A DNA stretch of 64,000 nt from Hungatella effluvii (GCF_003201875.1 NZ_QJKD01000009.1:124001-188000), one strand, 5' to 3'; counted from the first letter of the stretch, positions 31,853 through 41,280 are shown. A program made the numbers and translations. Notes: generated by a model not told the origin, from the sequence alone.

Positions 31853-34546
31853 ATGACAGAAGAAGAGCGGCAGGTTTTAGAGTTTGTCAGGCGGTTTCAC
31901 CAGGTCTGTCTGGAAGAGCAGGATATGGAACAGGTCGGTCAGATGATTTCTGACGATATCGAATGGACTGGTGCAGGAAGATGCAATAGAGTAAAGGGAC
32001 GTGAGAACATCTTAAACGCCTTTGAGGCGGATCAGAACGGAAAGAAGTACGATTATCAGATTCTGAATGCGGATTATGCGGTATCGCTTCTCGCCGGACA
32101 CGTTTATTCCTTTTCAGGAATCTGTTATGTCAGAGGAACCCAGGGGGGGCTGGAGGACGGCGAGCGTGTGGTGCGCACAACGGGCGTCTGCCGGTTTGAG
32201 GACGGCGTCGGGTATATGATGAGACTTCATCACTCTCTTCCGAACCGTGCGTGGGAATCCGATCTGCAGCGCATGACACAGGAAGATGTGCGGGTGCTGC
32301 GGAGTCTGGTCGGTTTGCAGTCAAAGGAACTGGAGGAGAAAAACTCTAACTTGGACGCGCTGATTCAGAATATCCCCGGCGGCGTTATCTGCTGCAGGGA
32401 CGACGAGGATCTGGAACTTATATTTTACAGCGATGGTTTTTTAAAGATGTTCGGCTATACAAGAGATGAGATGGAGACGGTCCTTGAGAATAAGTTCAGT
32501 CGGATGATCGTGCCGGAAGATTTGCAGAGCACGCGTCTGGACGTGATCCGTCAGATGAAGAACGGAAATACCAAGGAGATCGAATACCGTGTGATCTGCC
32601 GGGACGGAAGTCATCTTGTCATTCAGGATAATGGACAGCTGGTCATGCGGGACGGCCAGCCCGTTTTTTACTGCATTCTGATCGACATTACAGAGCGCAG
32701 AAAGGCGGATGAGGAGCTGAAGATGAGTCTGGAACGGTGCCAGATTATCTTAAATCAGGCCACAGACATTATTTTCGAGTGGGATATCAAGAGCGATACA
32801 CTGACCTGCTCGCCGAACTGGATCAAAAAATTCGGATATCAGGTGGTCCGTGATCACATATCGGAAGAGGTATTGAGACGGGGCAATTTACATAACGATG
32901 ATAAAAAGATCTTTGTGCAGATGCAGAAAGAAGTCCTCTTAGGTTCCCCCTACGGGGAAAATGAGATACGGATAGCCACAAAGGATGGGCGATTTATCTG
33001 GTGCAGGGTGCGCTACACGCTTCAGACGGACCAGGACAAGCGGCCGGCACGGGCCATCGGGCTGATCGCGGACATCGACAAGGAGAAGCGGGAAAAAGAG
33101 CGGCTGCTGGAACTGGCGGAACAGGACTCTCTGACCGGCCTCTACAACCGGGGCGCGGTTCAGACGCTGATCCAGCGGTATGTGGTGAAGGCGCTGCCGT
33201 CGGACCGCTGTGCGCTGATGATCCTTGACGTGGATAATTTTAAGAAGGTTAATGATATTTACGGCCATTTAAGCGGTGACGCGATGTTAAGAGACATTGC
33301 AGACATGCTTCGCAGGCTGTTTCCGGAAAATGCGGTTCTGGCGAGAGTCGGCGGAGATGAGTTTGCGGTCCTTTTGTACCACGTGAAAACTTTGAGTGAG
33401 GTGGAGGAGAAGGCAGATGGTATTCTTAAAAACTTCCGGTCGATTTTAAGGCAGCAAAAAGATATCATATCCTGTTCGATCGGTATCTCCATCGCTCCCG
33501 AGAACGGCGATAACTTCGCAAGCATCTACAAAAACGCCGATGCAGCGCTCTATCAGGCCAAACGGCAGGGGAAAAACAGATATGCCCTCTATGCGGAATC
33601 GCTGGAGGATGTCATCACACCGGAGGGACAGACAGACGTGGCTGGAGCGGCAGTTATGGATCAAAAACTTGCAGACCAGAACCTGACAGGCTATGTGCTG
33701 GATATCCTGAGCCGCTCCCACAGCATGGAAAAATCCATTAATCAGCTGCTGGAGATTGTCGGAAGACAGGTGGATGTGTGCCGTGTCTACATTTTCGAGG
33801 ATGACGAAGATGGAATCCGGTCCTCCAACACGTTTGAGTGGTGCAAGGAGGGGGTCCAGCCCGAAAAGAAAAATCTGCAGAGCATAGATATGGAGGCGCT
33901 CGATCATTACTACGATAACTTTAACGAAGAAGGCATCTTTTTCTGCCGGGATGTCAGTACGCTTCTGACACATCAGCGCATGATTCTGGAAAATCAGGGG
34001 ATTAAGTCCGTGCTGCAGTGCCGGATCATGGACCAGGGGAAGCCGAAGGGATTCATCGGTTTCGACGAATGCATGGAAAACCGTTACTGGACCGGCAATC
34101 AGATCCGGCTGCTTCAGACCATTTCCAGGATTCTCGGTATCTTCTTAATGAAGGGAAGGGCGCAGGAGCGGCTTGGCAGGGCAATGAACGGATTTTCCGC
34201 AGCATTGGAGGAGCAGAGAGACTGGTTCTATATTCTGGACATGGAGACGTGTCAGTTTCTTTACACCAGCAGAAAGGTTCAGGAACAAGATCCGGCGGTC
34301 GTCTGCGGCGGTGTCTGTTACCGCGTGTTCTTCGGGGCGGACCGGATGTGCGAGGGCTGTCCCATGCTGCTGCTGGATTCCGTCAGGACCAGTGCGTCGA
34401 GCCTCGTCTGGAACCGGAATAGGAAATGCTACGTGCATACCCGCGCCCAGGCTGTATTGTGGCCGGGAGGAAGAGAGGCGTGCATGATCAGCTGCCGCAT
34501 TGTGGAAGGGCTGGAAAAACAGAGAGAGGAACCAGAAAATAGCTAG
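31853..34546 (+). CDS. multidomain diguanylate cyclase
   Basis: An 897-aa cytoplasmic sensor. Domains in order: SnoaL/NTF2-like (about 1-145), PAS (about 165-285), PAS (about 290-410), GGDEF (about 425-590) with intact Gly500-Gly-Asp-Glu-Phe504, a GAF-like domain (about 615-770), and a PAS-like C terminus (about 785-890) with the CYRVFFG and CEGCP Cys pattern. It should make cyclic di-GMP; no RxxD inhibitory site is seen at the usual place and there is no EAL domain. It is transcribed from its own promoter, and the wall-binding gene follows 12 bp downstream. Confidence 0.88.
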   Translation: MTEEERQVLEFVRRFHQVCLEEQDMEQVGQMISDDIEWTGAGRCNRVKGRENILNAFEADQNGKKYDYQILNADYAVSLLAGHVYSFSGICYVRGTQGGLEDGERVVRTTGVCRFEDGVGYMMRLHHSLPNRAWESDLQRMTQEDVRVLRSLVGLQSKELEEKNSNLDALIQNIPGGVICCRDDEDLELIFYSDGFLKMFGYTRDEMETVLENKFSRMIVPEDLQSTRLDVIRQMKNGNTKEIEYRVICRDGSHLVIQDNGQLVMRDGQPVFYCILIDITERRKADEELKMSLERCQIILNQATDIIFEWDIKSDTLTCSPNWIKKFGYQVVRDHISEEVLRRGNLHNDDKKIFVQMQKEVLLGSPYGENEIRIATKDGRFIWCRVRYTLQTDQDKRPARAIGLIADIDKEKREKERLLELAEQDSLTGLYNRGAVQTLIQRYVVKALPSDRCALMILDVDNFKKVNDIYGHLSGDAMLRDIADMLRRLFPENAVLARVGGDEFAVLLYHVKTLSEVEEKADGILKNFRSILRQQKDIISCSIGISIAPENGDNFASIYKNADAALYQAKRQGKNRYALYAESLEDVITPEGQTDVAGAAVMDQKLADQNLTGYVLDILSRSHSMEKSINQLLEIVGRQVDVCRVYIFEDDEDGIRSSNTFEWCKEGVQPEKKNLQSIDMEALDHYYDNFNEEGIFFCRDVSTLLTHQRMILENQGIKSVLQCRIMDQGKPKGFIGFDECMENRYWTGNQIRLLQTISRILGIFLMKGRAQERLGRAMNGFSAALEEQRDWFYILDMETCQFLYTSRKVQEQDPAVVCGGVCYRVFFGADRMCEGCPMLLLDSVRTSASSLVWNRNRKCYVHTRAQAVLWPGGREACMISCRIVEGLEKQREEPENS

Positions 34547-34557
34547 GAGGAAGAAAA

Positions 34558-35127
34558 ATGAAAAAAATTAAAAGACTTACACTGACGGCGGCACTGGCAT
34601 TCTGTGCGATCCTGTGGTTTTCTATGGCGGCGTTTGCGGATGATACGCAGGAGGTACGGGATTTTCCGGGATTTAACGGTTCCGGATCGAAGCAGGTCGG
34701 ACCAATCGAGGGCAGCGTCTCCTATGACTGCTGGTACGATGACGACGACAGCGATGATGACGATGGCGGACCGGGTGCCTATACGTATAAGAGGGGCTGG
34801 CGCTACAGCCCGGGCGGCTGGTGGTTCCAGAACAGTGATGGGAGCTGGCCGTCCAATGGATGGAAGCACATCGACGGCAGATGGTATATGTTTGACAATG
34901 GCGGCCACATGATGACCGGATGGTACACCGATGGAAACGGCAATAAATTTTACTTAAATCCGACTGACGACGGTACGCTGGGTTCCATGAGAATCGGCTG
35001 GCAGATCGTCAACGGAAAGGCCTACTATTTTAACACGATGTCCGACGGTACGCTGGGACGTCTCCTTGTGAATACGACGACGCCGGATGGCTACCATGTG
35101 GGTACCGACGGCATCATGGCACGGTAG
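34558..35127 (+). CDS. small secreted cell-wall-binding-repeat protein
   Basis: A 189-aa protein with a signal peptide (cleavage near AFAD, residue 29), an Asp-rich stretch (about 62-74), and choline-binding-like wall repeats with GW, YYFN and MMTGW motifs. It ends VNTTTPDGYHVGTDG, nearly the same as the C terminus of the GH97 protein at 54473-59287. AGGAGGAAG precedes the ATG. It lies 12 bp after the diguanylate cyclase gene and may be co-transcribed. Probably retained at the cell surface; role unknown. Confidence 0.83.
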   Translation: MKKIKRLTLTAALAFCAILWFSMAAFADDTQEVRDFPGFNGSGSKQVGPIEGSVSYDCWYDDDDSDDDDGGPGAYTYKRGWRYSPGGWWFQNSDGSWPSNGWKHIDGRWYMFDNGGHMMTGWYTDGNGNKFYLNPTDDGTLGSMRIGWQIVNGKAYYFNTMSDGTLGRLLVNTTTPDGYHVGTDGIMAR

Positions 35128-35181
35128 CCGGGGCGGAAGGGCGGGAGACCCCGTACTCTGAACAGCCTGAAAACATGGATG

Positions 35182-35243
35182 ACAGATAAGAAATAACAGA
35201 TAGGAAATAACAGATAGGAAATAACAGATAGGAAATAACAGAT
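35182..35243. repeat. 14-bp tandem repeat
   Basis: Four units of ACAGATA(A/G)GAAATA (35182-35237) plus a partial unit lie just after the wall-binding gene. Confidence 0.9.
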
Positions 35244-35264
35244 GAGGCATATCAAATGAGACAG

Positions 35265-35303
35265 AAAAAGGCTGAACCTGCTTGCCGCGGGTTCAGCCTT
35301 TTT
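35265..35303. terminator. bidirectional terminator
   Basis: AAAAAGGCTGAACC pairs with GGTTCAGCCTTTTT (35265-35278 with 35290-35303) around an 11-nt loop. From here to 35600 the sequence is AT-rich and nothing else is supported. Confidence 0.92.
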
Positions 35304-35600
35304 CGTTTCGATTACAAACTCTAATTGCCGTTAGATTGTAATATGTGAAAATTCGTTCTGTATCCGGTCCCTCATGACTCAGGGCGAGTGTGATGTGGTG
35401 TAATGCATCAAGGAATTTCGTTTTTCTTGATATTTTTTGCCCCTTGTGATCGGTATGGAACAGAAGTGATTTTCATCCGTTCAATAGATTAATGCATGAG
35501 GATCGTGTTTTATTGCATCTATTTCAAAAAAAAATAAAAAAAATTTATTTTTCTTTTTCACTTCCATGCGTTATGATGGAACAGACAGCCCGATAAGTCG

Positions 35601-35626
35601 AAAAATGGCGTAAATCCGCCATTTTT
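35601..35626. terminator. terminator-like hairpin
   Basis: AAAAATGGCG (35601-35610) pairs perfectly with CGCCATTTTT (35617-35626) around six bases, with A and T tracts. No gene precedes it directly, so it may end an untranslated transcript or act on the minus strand. Confidence 0.7.
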
Positions 35627-35659
35627 GAAAGAAGAAGACCCCGGTAAATACAGTTGCTG

Positions 35660-35688
35660 TTGCAGCGATATCAAAACTATGCTATGAT
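35660..35688 (+). promoter_or_regulatory. sigma-A promoter of the TauE-type permease gene
   Basis: TTGCAG (35660-35665), 17-bp spacer, TATGAT (35683-35688). The leader would be about 140 nt and contains the repeated motif at 35698-35749. Confidence 0.8.
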
Positions 35689-35697
35689 ATCATGTGG

Positions 35698-35749
35698 TTT
35701 ATTTCCGTGAGCAGCGAGTAAAGTGCCAGACGGACATGTCTGCATGTCC
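35698..35749 (+). repeat. interspersed motif, copy 1 (TTTATTTCCG...GGACATG...CATGTCC)
   Basis: TTTATTTCCG, a GAGCAGCGAGT segment and the hairpin GGACATG-TCTG-CATGTCC (35732-35749). Two related copies in the same orientation lie at 43460 and 43637. Confidence 0.65.
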
Positions 35750-35836
35750 AATAGGTGATTTTCGCAGGCGGCGGATCATGTCGGATTATCTGATTGACTG
35801 GAACCAGTCACAGATGAAAGAGAGGAAACGAATATA

Positions 35837-36583
35837 ATGCACCAGTATCTGATTGTATGTCCGCTGGTATTCTTAGCCGGTTTCGTAGATTCCATTGCCG
35901 GCGGCGGCGGTCTGATCTCACTTCCTGCCTATTTGGCAGCAGGGGTTCCGCCTCATTTGGCGCTGGGAACGAATAAGATGGGATCGACCATGGGAACGGT
36001 CATCTCCACGGCGAGGTTTGCGAAGAGCGGCTACATCAAATGGAAGCTGTCCTTATTTGCGGCAGCCTGCGCGATTGTCGGTTCCATTATCGGTTCGAAT
36101 TTATCCCTGCTTGCCAGTGAGAAGTTTTTAAAGGGAATGATGTTGTTCGCCCTGCCGGTTGTGGCTTTCTATGTTTTGAAAAATAAGGATATGGGCGATA
36201 ATCAGAATACGGGAAGTCTTACGGAGAAGCAGATGATGCTGATCAGCATGGCTGCCGCGCTGGTGATCGGTACATATGACGGCTTCTACGGACCGGGAAC
36301 GGGTACCTTCCTTCTGTTAGTTTTAACAGGGGCGGCGAAGATGAACCTTAAGACCGCATCGGGGACGACAAAGGTGATCAACCTGTCCTCCAATATTGCA
36401 GCGCTGGTGACATTTTTAATAAATGGAAAAGTATTGCTTCCGCTGGGAATTACAGCGGGCGTCTTCTGTATTGCGGGCCATTATATCGGCTCCGGTATGG
36501 TGGTAAAGAGCGGCCGGAAGGTCGTGCGTCCAGTTGTTCTGGCGGTGCTGTTGTGTCTTTTTGTGAAAATTGTGAAAGGGTAA
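35837..36583 (+). CDS. TauE/SafE (TSUP) family membrane permease
   Basis: A 248-aa protein with about eight TM helices. It has the TSUP pattern: FVDSIAGGGGLISLPAYLAAGVPP at the start and YDGFYGPGTGTFL in the second half. TSUP proteins export or import sulfite, sulfoacetate or related organosulfur anions; the substrate here is unknown. AGAGGAAA precedes the ATG. prmA follows 9 bp downstream. Confidence 0.9.
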   Translation: MHQYLIVCPLVFLAGFVDSIAGGGGLISLPAYLAAGVPPHLALGTNKMGSTMGTVISTARFAKSGYIKWKLSLFAAACAIVGSIIGSNLSLLASEKFLKGMMLFALPVVAFYVLKNKDMGDNQNTGSLTEKQMMLISMAAALVIGTYDGFYGPGTGTFLLLVLTGAAKMNLKTASGTTKVINLSSNIAALVTFLINGKVLLPLGITAGVFCIAGHYIGSGMVVKSGRKVVRPVVLAVLLCLFVKIVKG

Positions 36584-36592
36584 GGGATTGCT

Positions 36593-37549
36593 ATGAAATG
36601 GAAGAAATTTACGCTGAAGACCACGACACAGGCCGTGGATTTAGTCAGCAGCATGTTTGATGAGATCGGAATCGAGGGAATCGAGATCGAGGACAATATT
36701 CCGCTTACGGCGGAGGAGACGAAGGGGATGTTCATCGATATCCTTCCGGAGCTGCCGCCGGATGAGGGCGTGGCGTTTGTCAGCTTCTATCTCGACGACA
36801 GCCAGGACATCGCCGGCATCCTGAAGAGTGTGGATGAGGGACTTGATGACCTTTCCATGTTTACGGATCTGGGAGAGCGGACCATCACCGAGAGCGAAAC
36901 AGAGGATAAGGACTGGATCAACAACTGGAAACAGTATTTCAAGCCGTTTACCGTGGATGATATCCTGATCAAGCCTACCTGGGAGGAGATTCCGGAGGAA
37001 CATAAGGATAAGCTTCTCATTCAGATTGATCCGGGAACAGCGTTCGGCACAGGCCAGCATGAGACGACTCAGCTCTGTATCCGTCAGCTCCGCAGATATG
37101 TGACGCCGGAGACGGTTCTTCTCGATGTGGGAACGGGAAGCGGAATTCTGGGAATCACAGCCTTAAAGCTTGGTGCAAAGACGGTGTTTGGCACGGATCT
37201 CGACGAGAATGCCATCACGGCGGTCGGTGAGAACCTGGAGGCCAATGGAATTGATTCAGAGAAATTTGCAGTCCTCCAGGGTAATATTATCGACGATAAA
37301 GATGTTCAGGACGCGGCGGGATATGAAAAGTATGACGTGGCGGTGGCAAATATTCTGGCGGATGTCATCATTCTGCTTCAGAAGGAAGTTCCGGTACACT
37401 TGAAAAAGGGAGGAATCTTCATCACCTCCGGCATCATTAATATGAAGGAAGAGGCAGTGAGGGCGGCATTTGCGGCCAACGACGCCTTTGAAGTAATCGA
37501 GGTAACGTATCAGGGTGAGTGGCTGTCGGTTACGGCCAGGAAGAAATAG
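36593..37549 (+). CDS. prmA: ribosomal protein L11 methyltransferase
   Basis: A 318-aa class I SAM methyltransferase that methylates ribosomal protein L11. The N-terminal substrate-binding domain is followed by GTAFGTGQHETT, LDVGTGSGILGI (SAM motif I), and the NPPY-like ANILAD motif. It is followed 7 bp later by rsmE, the same order as B. subtilis yqeT-yqeU. Confidence 0.95.
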   Translation: MKWKKFTLKTTTQAVDLVSSMFDEIGIEGIEIEDNIPLTAEETKGMFIDILPELPPDEGVAFVSFYLDDSQDIAGILKSVDEGLDDLSMFTDLGERTITESETEDKDWINNWKQYFKPFTVDDILIKPTWEEIPEEHKDKLLIQIDPGTAFGTGQHETTQLCIRQLRRYVTPETVLLDVGTGSGILGITALKLGAKTVFGTDLDENAITAVGENLEANGIDSEKFAVLQGNIIDDKDVQDAAGYEKYDVAVANILADVIILLQKEVPVHLKKGGIFITSGIINMKEEAVRAAFAANDAFEVIEVTYQGEWLSVTARKK

Positions 37550-37556
37550 GGAGAGT

Positions 37557-38294
37557 ATGTATCATTTTTTCGTAAATCAGGATCAGATCGGGCCGGAGAC
37601 TGTCACAGTCACGGGGCCGGACGTGAACCATATAAAAAATGTGCTGCGCATGAGGCCGGGAGAAGAAGTCCTGATCAGCAACGGTGTGGACAGGGACTAT
37701 TTATGTAAACTTGAGACGATCGCGGCGGACAGCGTGACCGCGGCGATCGTCTCGGTTACGGAGGGCGGCACGGAGCTGCCCGTGAAATTTTACTTATTTC
37801 AGGGGCTTCCGAAGAGCGACAAGATGGAGCTTATCATCCAGAAGGCGGTTGAACTGGGCGTCTATCAGGTGATTCCGGTAGAGACAAGGCGTACCATCGT
37901 GAAGCTGGACGCGAAGAAGGAAGACGCAAAGGTGCGCAGATGGAACGCCGTCTCGGAGAGCGCGGCGAAGCAGTCGAAACGCCTGATTATTCCGGAGGTG
38001 ACCGGTGTGATGTCATTTCGAGAAGCGCTCCAGTACGCGGGTGGATTCAATAAGAACATCATTCCGTTTGAGCATGCGGAAGGGATGGCGGACACAAAGG
38101 CGTATTTCGCAGGAATCAGGCCGGGCATGAGCTGCGGAATCTTCATCGGCCCGGAGGGCGGATTTGAGGATGACGAGATCGCGATGGCCTCGGAGGCCGG
38201 AGTGAAGCCGGTGACACTTGGAAAACGAATTCTGCGCACGGAGACGGCCGGGCTGGCAGTGTTGTCTGTCTTAATGTTCCAGATGGAGAATTGA
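37557..38294 (+). CDS. rsmE: 16S rRNA m3U1498 methyltransferase
   Basis: A 245-aa SPOUT (trefoil knot) methyltransferase with the RsmE C-terminal knot: IGPEGGFEDDE and LGKRILRTETA. The start 37557 (MYHFFVN) follows AGGGAGA and removes a non-conserved upstream extension from 37515. Co-transcribed with prmA. Confidence 0.95.
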   Translation: MYHFFVNQDQIGPETVTVTGPDVNHIKNVLRMRPGEEVLISNGVDRDYLCKLETIAADSVTAAIVSVTEGGTELPVKFYLFQGLPKSDKMELIIQKAVELGVYQVIPVETRRTIVKLDAKKEDAKVRRWNAVSESAAKQSKRLIIPEVTGVMSFREALQYAGGFNKNIIPFEHAEGMADTKAYFAGIRPGMSCGIFIGPEGGFEDDEIAMASEAGVKPVTLGKRILRTETAGLAVLSVLMFQMEN

Positions 38295-38328
38295 CGAGCC
38301 AAAAGTGCTCATAACGAGGAGAATTTAA

Positions 38329-39483
38329 ATGGAAGTTTATTTTGATAATTCGGCAACGACGAAGGTGTTTCCGCCAGTGGCCGATCTTGTAATGAAAGTG
38401 ATGACGGAGGATTATGGAAATCCGTCCGCGAAGCATGGAAAGGGCATGCGCGCGGAACAGTATATCAAAGAGGCCGCAGAGATCATCGCCGGTACACTGA
38501 AGGTATCTCCGAAGGAGATTATATTCACCTCCGGCGGCTCAGAGTCCAACAATATGGCGCTGACCCGGACAGCCATAGCCAATAAACGGGCCGGCAGTCA
38601 TATCATCAGCACCTCCATTGAACACGCCTCGGTCTACAATCCGCTGGCGTATTTGGAGGAACAGGGCTTTGAGGTGACGTATCTGCCGGTGGATCATGAC
38701 GGCCATATCAGCCTGGAGGATTTGGAAAACGCCATCCGCGAGGATACGATCCTTGTATCCATCATGTATGTGAACAATGAGATCGGCGCGGTGGAGCCGG
38801 TGGAAGAGATCGCAAAGCGGATCAAAAAGAAGAATCCGGCGATTCTGTTCCACGTCGATGGTATTCAGGCGTACGGAAAGTTTGTCATCCGGCCGAAACG
38901 GCAGGGTATCGATTTACTCTCGGTCAGCGGCCATAAGATTCATGCTCCGAAGGGAATCGGTTTTCTGTATGTGGACAGCCGGGTTAAGATAAAGCCGCTC
39001 ATCTACGGCGGCGGCCAGCAGCGGGGCATGCGCTCCGGCACGGAAAACGTACCGGGGATCGCCGGACTCGGTGAGGCGGCCAGGGAGATGTATCAGAACC
39101 ATGGCGAGAAGATGAAACAGCTCTATGAGTTAAAGGATTACATGATAAAACGGCTGGATGAGGTCGAGGGAACCACGGTCAACAGCCTTCCGGGAGAGTT
39201 GTCCGCGCCTCAGATCGTGAGCGCCAGCTTTTCCGGAGTGAGGAGCGAGGTGCTGCTTCACGCACTCGAGGACAAGGGAATCTACGTTTCCTCCGGATCC
39301 GCGTGCTCCTCCAATCACCCGGCGGTCAGCGGAACCTTAAAGGGAATCGGGGTAAAACAGGAACTGCTGGATTCCACACTGCGTTTCAGCTTCGGTGTAT
39401 TTAATACGAAGAACGAGGTGGATATCTGTATCGCAGCGCTTAAGGAGCTGCTTCCGGTGCTCCGGAGGTATCAGAGAGGCTGA
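38329..39483 (+). CDS. cysteine desulfurase (NifS/IscS-like), ThiI partner
   Basis: A 384-aa PLP enzyme that takes sulfur from cysteine. It has Lys203 in SGHKIHAPKG (PLP Schiff base) and the catalytic Cys326 in SSGSACSSNHP. It is followed by thiI, as in the nifZ-thiI pair of Bacillus, so it most likely supplies persulfide for 4-thiouridine in tRNA. AACGAGGAG precedes the ATG. Confidence 0.93.
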   Translation: MEVYFDNSATTKVFPPVADLVMKVMTEDYGNPSAKHGKGMRAEQYIKEAAEIIAGTLKVSPKEIIFTSGGSESNNMALTRTAIANKRAGSHIISTSIEHASVYNPLAYLEEQGFEVTYLPVDHDGHISLEDLENAIREDTILVSIMYVNNEIGAVEPVEEIAKRIKKKNPAILFHVDGIQAYGKFVIRPKRQGIDLLSVSGHKIHAPKGIGFLYVDSRVKIKPLIYGGGQQRGMRSGTENVPGIAGLGEAAREMYQNHGEKMKQLYELKDYMIKRLDEVEGTTVNSLPGELSAPQIVSASFSGVRSEVLLHALEDKGIYVSSGSACSSNHPAVSGTLKGIGVKQELLDSTLRFSFGVFNTKNEVDICIAALKELLPVLRRYQRG

Positions 39484-39580
39484 CAGCCATGAACAATCAG
39501 AACGGCTGACCTGGCAGAAGGCCGTAAGAGGCATCAGGCATTCAGAACGCAATGCCCGGCAGAGAAAAGAAAGGATCAAT

Positions 39581-40759
39581 ATGCAGTATAAATCATTTTT
39601 GATAAAGTACGCCGAGATCGGTGTAAAGGGAAAGAACCGTTTTATGTTTGAGGACGCTCTGGTGACACAGATCCGTCACGCATTAAAGGATATCGATGGA
39701 GATTTTATGGTGGTGAAGGAGTCGGGAAGAATCTACGCCACAGCGGAATCTGAGTATGATTTTGACGAGGCAGTCGAGACGCTTAAGCGTATTTTCGGCA
39801 TTGCCGCCATCTGTCCCATGGTTCAGGTGGACGACAATGGATATGAGGACTTAAAGAAACAGGTGCTCGCCTATGTGGATGAGGTTTATGAGGATAAGAA
39901 TTTTACCTTCAAGGTAAATGCCAGACGCGGCAATAAAAAGTATCCGGTAAATTCCGACCAGATCAACAGGGATTTAGGGGAAGTGATTCTGGATGCGTTT
40001 CCCGAGACGAAGGTGGATGTTCATCATCCCGAGGTCATGCTCCATGTGGAGGTGAGAAACCGGATCAACATTTACTCCATCGTCATTCCGGGACCGGGCG
40101 GTATGCCGGTGGGAACTAATGGAAAGGCCATGCTGCTCTTAAGCGGCGGTATCGACAGCCCGGTGGCCGGTTATATGATCTCAAAGCGCGGTGTGAAGAT
40201 TGACGCCGTTTATTTCCATGCGCCGCCTTATACGAGTGAGCGCGCAAAGCAGAAGGTGGTCGATTTAGCGAAGCTGGTATCGAGGTATTCGGGACCAGTT
40301 CATCTTCATATCGTGAATTTTACGGATATCCAGCTCTATATCTATGATCAGTGTCCTCATGAGGAGCTGACCATTATCATGAGACGTTACATGATGCGGA
40401 TCGCCGAGAGACTGGCAGTGGATGCCGGAGCACAGGCTTTGATCACAGGGGAGAGCATCGGCCAGGTGGCTTCCCAGACAATGCAGTCCTTAGCCGCCAC
40501 GGACGCGGCCTGTACGATGCCGGTATTCCGTCCGGTTATTGGATTTGACAAACAGGAAATCGTGGATGTAGCTGAGAAGATCGGAACGTACGAGACATCG
40601 GTTCTGCCCTTCGAAGACTGCTGTACCATCTTTGTGGCAAAGCATCCGGTTACAAAGCCGAATTTGAAGATGATTGAGCGTTCGGAAGAAAAGCTGAAAG
40701 AAAAAATCGACGAGATGGTGGAGACTGCCATCAATACTGTGGAAAAGGTATGGTGCTGA
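39581..40759 (+). CDS. thiI: tRNA 4-thiouridine synthetase ThiI
   Basis: A 392-aa protein with the N-terminal ferredoxin-like/THUMP domain (about 60-165) and the PP-loop SGGIDSP of the adenylating domain. The C-terminal rhodanese domain found in E. coli ThiI is absent, as usual in Firmicutes. The start 39581 (MQYKSFLIKYAEIG) follows GAAAGGATC; the frame is open from 39395 but that extension is not conserved. Works with the cysteine desulfurase upstream. Confidence 0.95.
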   Translation: MQYKSFLIKYAEIGVKGKNRFMFEDALVTQIRHALKDIDGDFMVVKESGRIYATAESEYDFDEAVETLKRIFGIAAICPMVQVDDNGYEDLKKQVLAYVDEVYEDKNFTFKVNARRGNKKYPVNSDQINRDLGEVILDAFPETKVDVHHPEVMLHVEVRNRINIYSIVIPGPGGMPVGTNGKAMLLLSGGIDSPVAGYMISKRGVKIDAVYFHAPPYTSERAKQKVVDLAKLVSRYSGPVHLHIVNFTDIQLYIYDQCPHEELTIIMRRYMMRIAERLAVDAGAQALITGESIGQVASQTMQSLAATDAACTMPVFRPVIGFDKQEIVDVAEKIGTYETSVLPFEDCCTIFVAKHPVTKPNLKMIERSEEKLKEKIDEMVETAINTVEKVWC

Positions 40760-40791
40760 TGCATCGGACGAACTTTCCCGTGAAAGAACAA

Positions 40792-40860
40792 AGAGTCCGG
40801 CCCGCCGGACTCTCGCGCCGGAGCGCGGTGGCTTCAGCAGCCCAATTTCCTAAGCGCGGA
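40792..40860. repeat. REP-like element, copy 1
   Basis: AGAGTCCGGC-CC-GCCGGACTCT (40792-40813) is a perfect 10-bp hairpin, directly followed by CGCGC-CGGA-GCGCG (40814-40827). A related element in the opposite orientation is at 54232-54277. It sits after thiI; a GCGGG...CCCGC hairpin with GGGGATTTTT follows at about 40880-40912 and may be the thiI terminator. Confidence 0.7.
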
Positions 40861-40937
40861 GTACGCATACCCGATAAAGCGGGGCACGCTGTCCCGCCCG
40901 GGGATTTTTATGTAATAGGAGCACCTTCCTATTAAAT

Positions 40938-40969
40938 AAAAAGCTTCAACCGTGGGACACGGTTGAAGC
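40938..40969 (-). terminator. terminator of the HPr-like gene
   Basis: GCTTCAACCGTG (40943-40954) pairs perfectly with CACGGTTGAAGC (40958-40969); on the minus strand it is followed by five U. Confidence 0.9.
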
Positions 40970-40983
40970 GCTTACTTGTCCGA

Positions 40984-41217
40984 TTAATCAACGATGTATG
41001 GCTTTAAGATGCTTACGATCTCATCCACGCTGCTCTCAGAATGAATGTTTAAATCGATCGGCTTGGATAAGTCTAAACTGAAGATGCCCATAATGGACTT
41101 GGCATCAATAACGTATCTTCCAGATACCAGATCAAAATCGGTATCGAACTTGGTTAAGTCATTTACAAAAGATTTTACTTTGTCGATGGAGTTTAAAGAT
41201 ATACGCACTGTTTTCAT
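40984..41217 (-). CDS. HPr-like protein lacking the phosphorylatable histidine
   Basis: A 77-aa protein with the HPr fold signature KSIMGIFSLDL, including the serine (Ser41) equivalent to HPr Ser46. The active-site region that normally reads GIHARP is replaced by SIDKVKSF, so the PTS histidine (His15) is missing. This makes it Crh-like: it might be a target of HPr kinase and affect catabolite control but cannot carry PTS phosphate. It has its own promoter and terminator. Confidence 0.85.
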   Translation of the reverse strand: MKTVRISLNSIDKVKSFVNDLTKFDTDFDLVSGRYVIDAKSIMGIFSLDLSKPIDLNIHSESSVDEIVSILKPYIVD

Positions 41218-41280
41218 GTGAAAAAACCTCCTTGAGATTGTTCTTTTTTTGATCAGGGAATCCCCGCTTGTTCAAGTTCA

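Noticed and set aside
35182..35243. CRISPR array
   Set aside because: Units are 14 bp and directly adjacent, without spacers, and there are no cas genes.
39395..39580. 62-residue N-terminal extension of ThiI
   Set aside because: It overlaps the cysteine desulfurase 3' end in another frame and lacks family similarity; 39581 has a good ribosome binding site.
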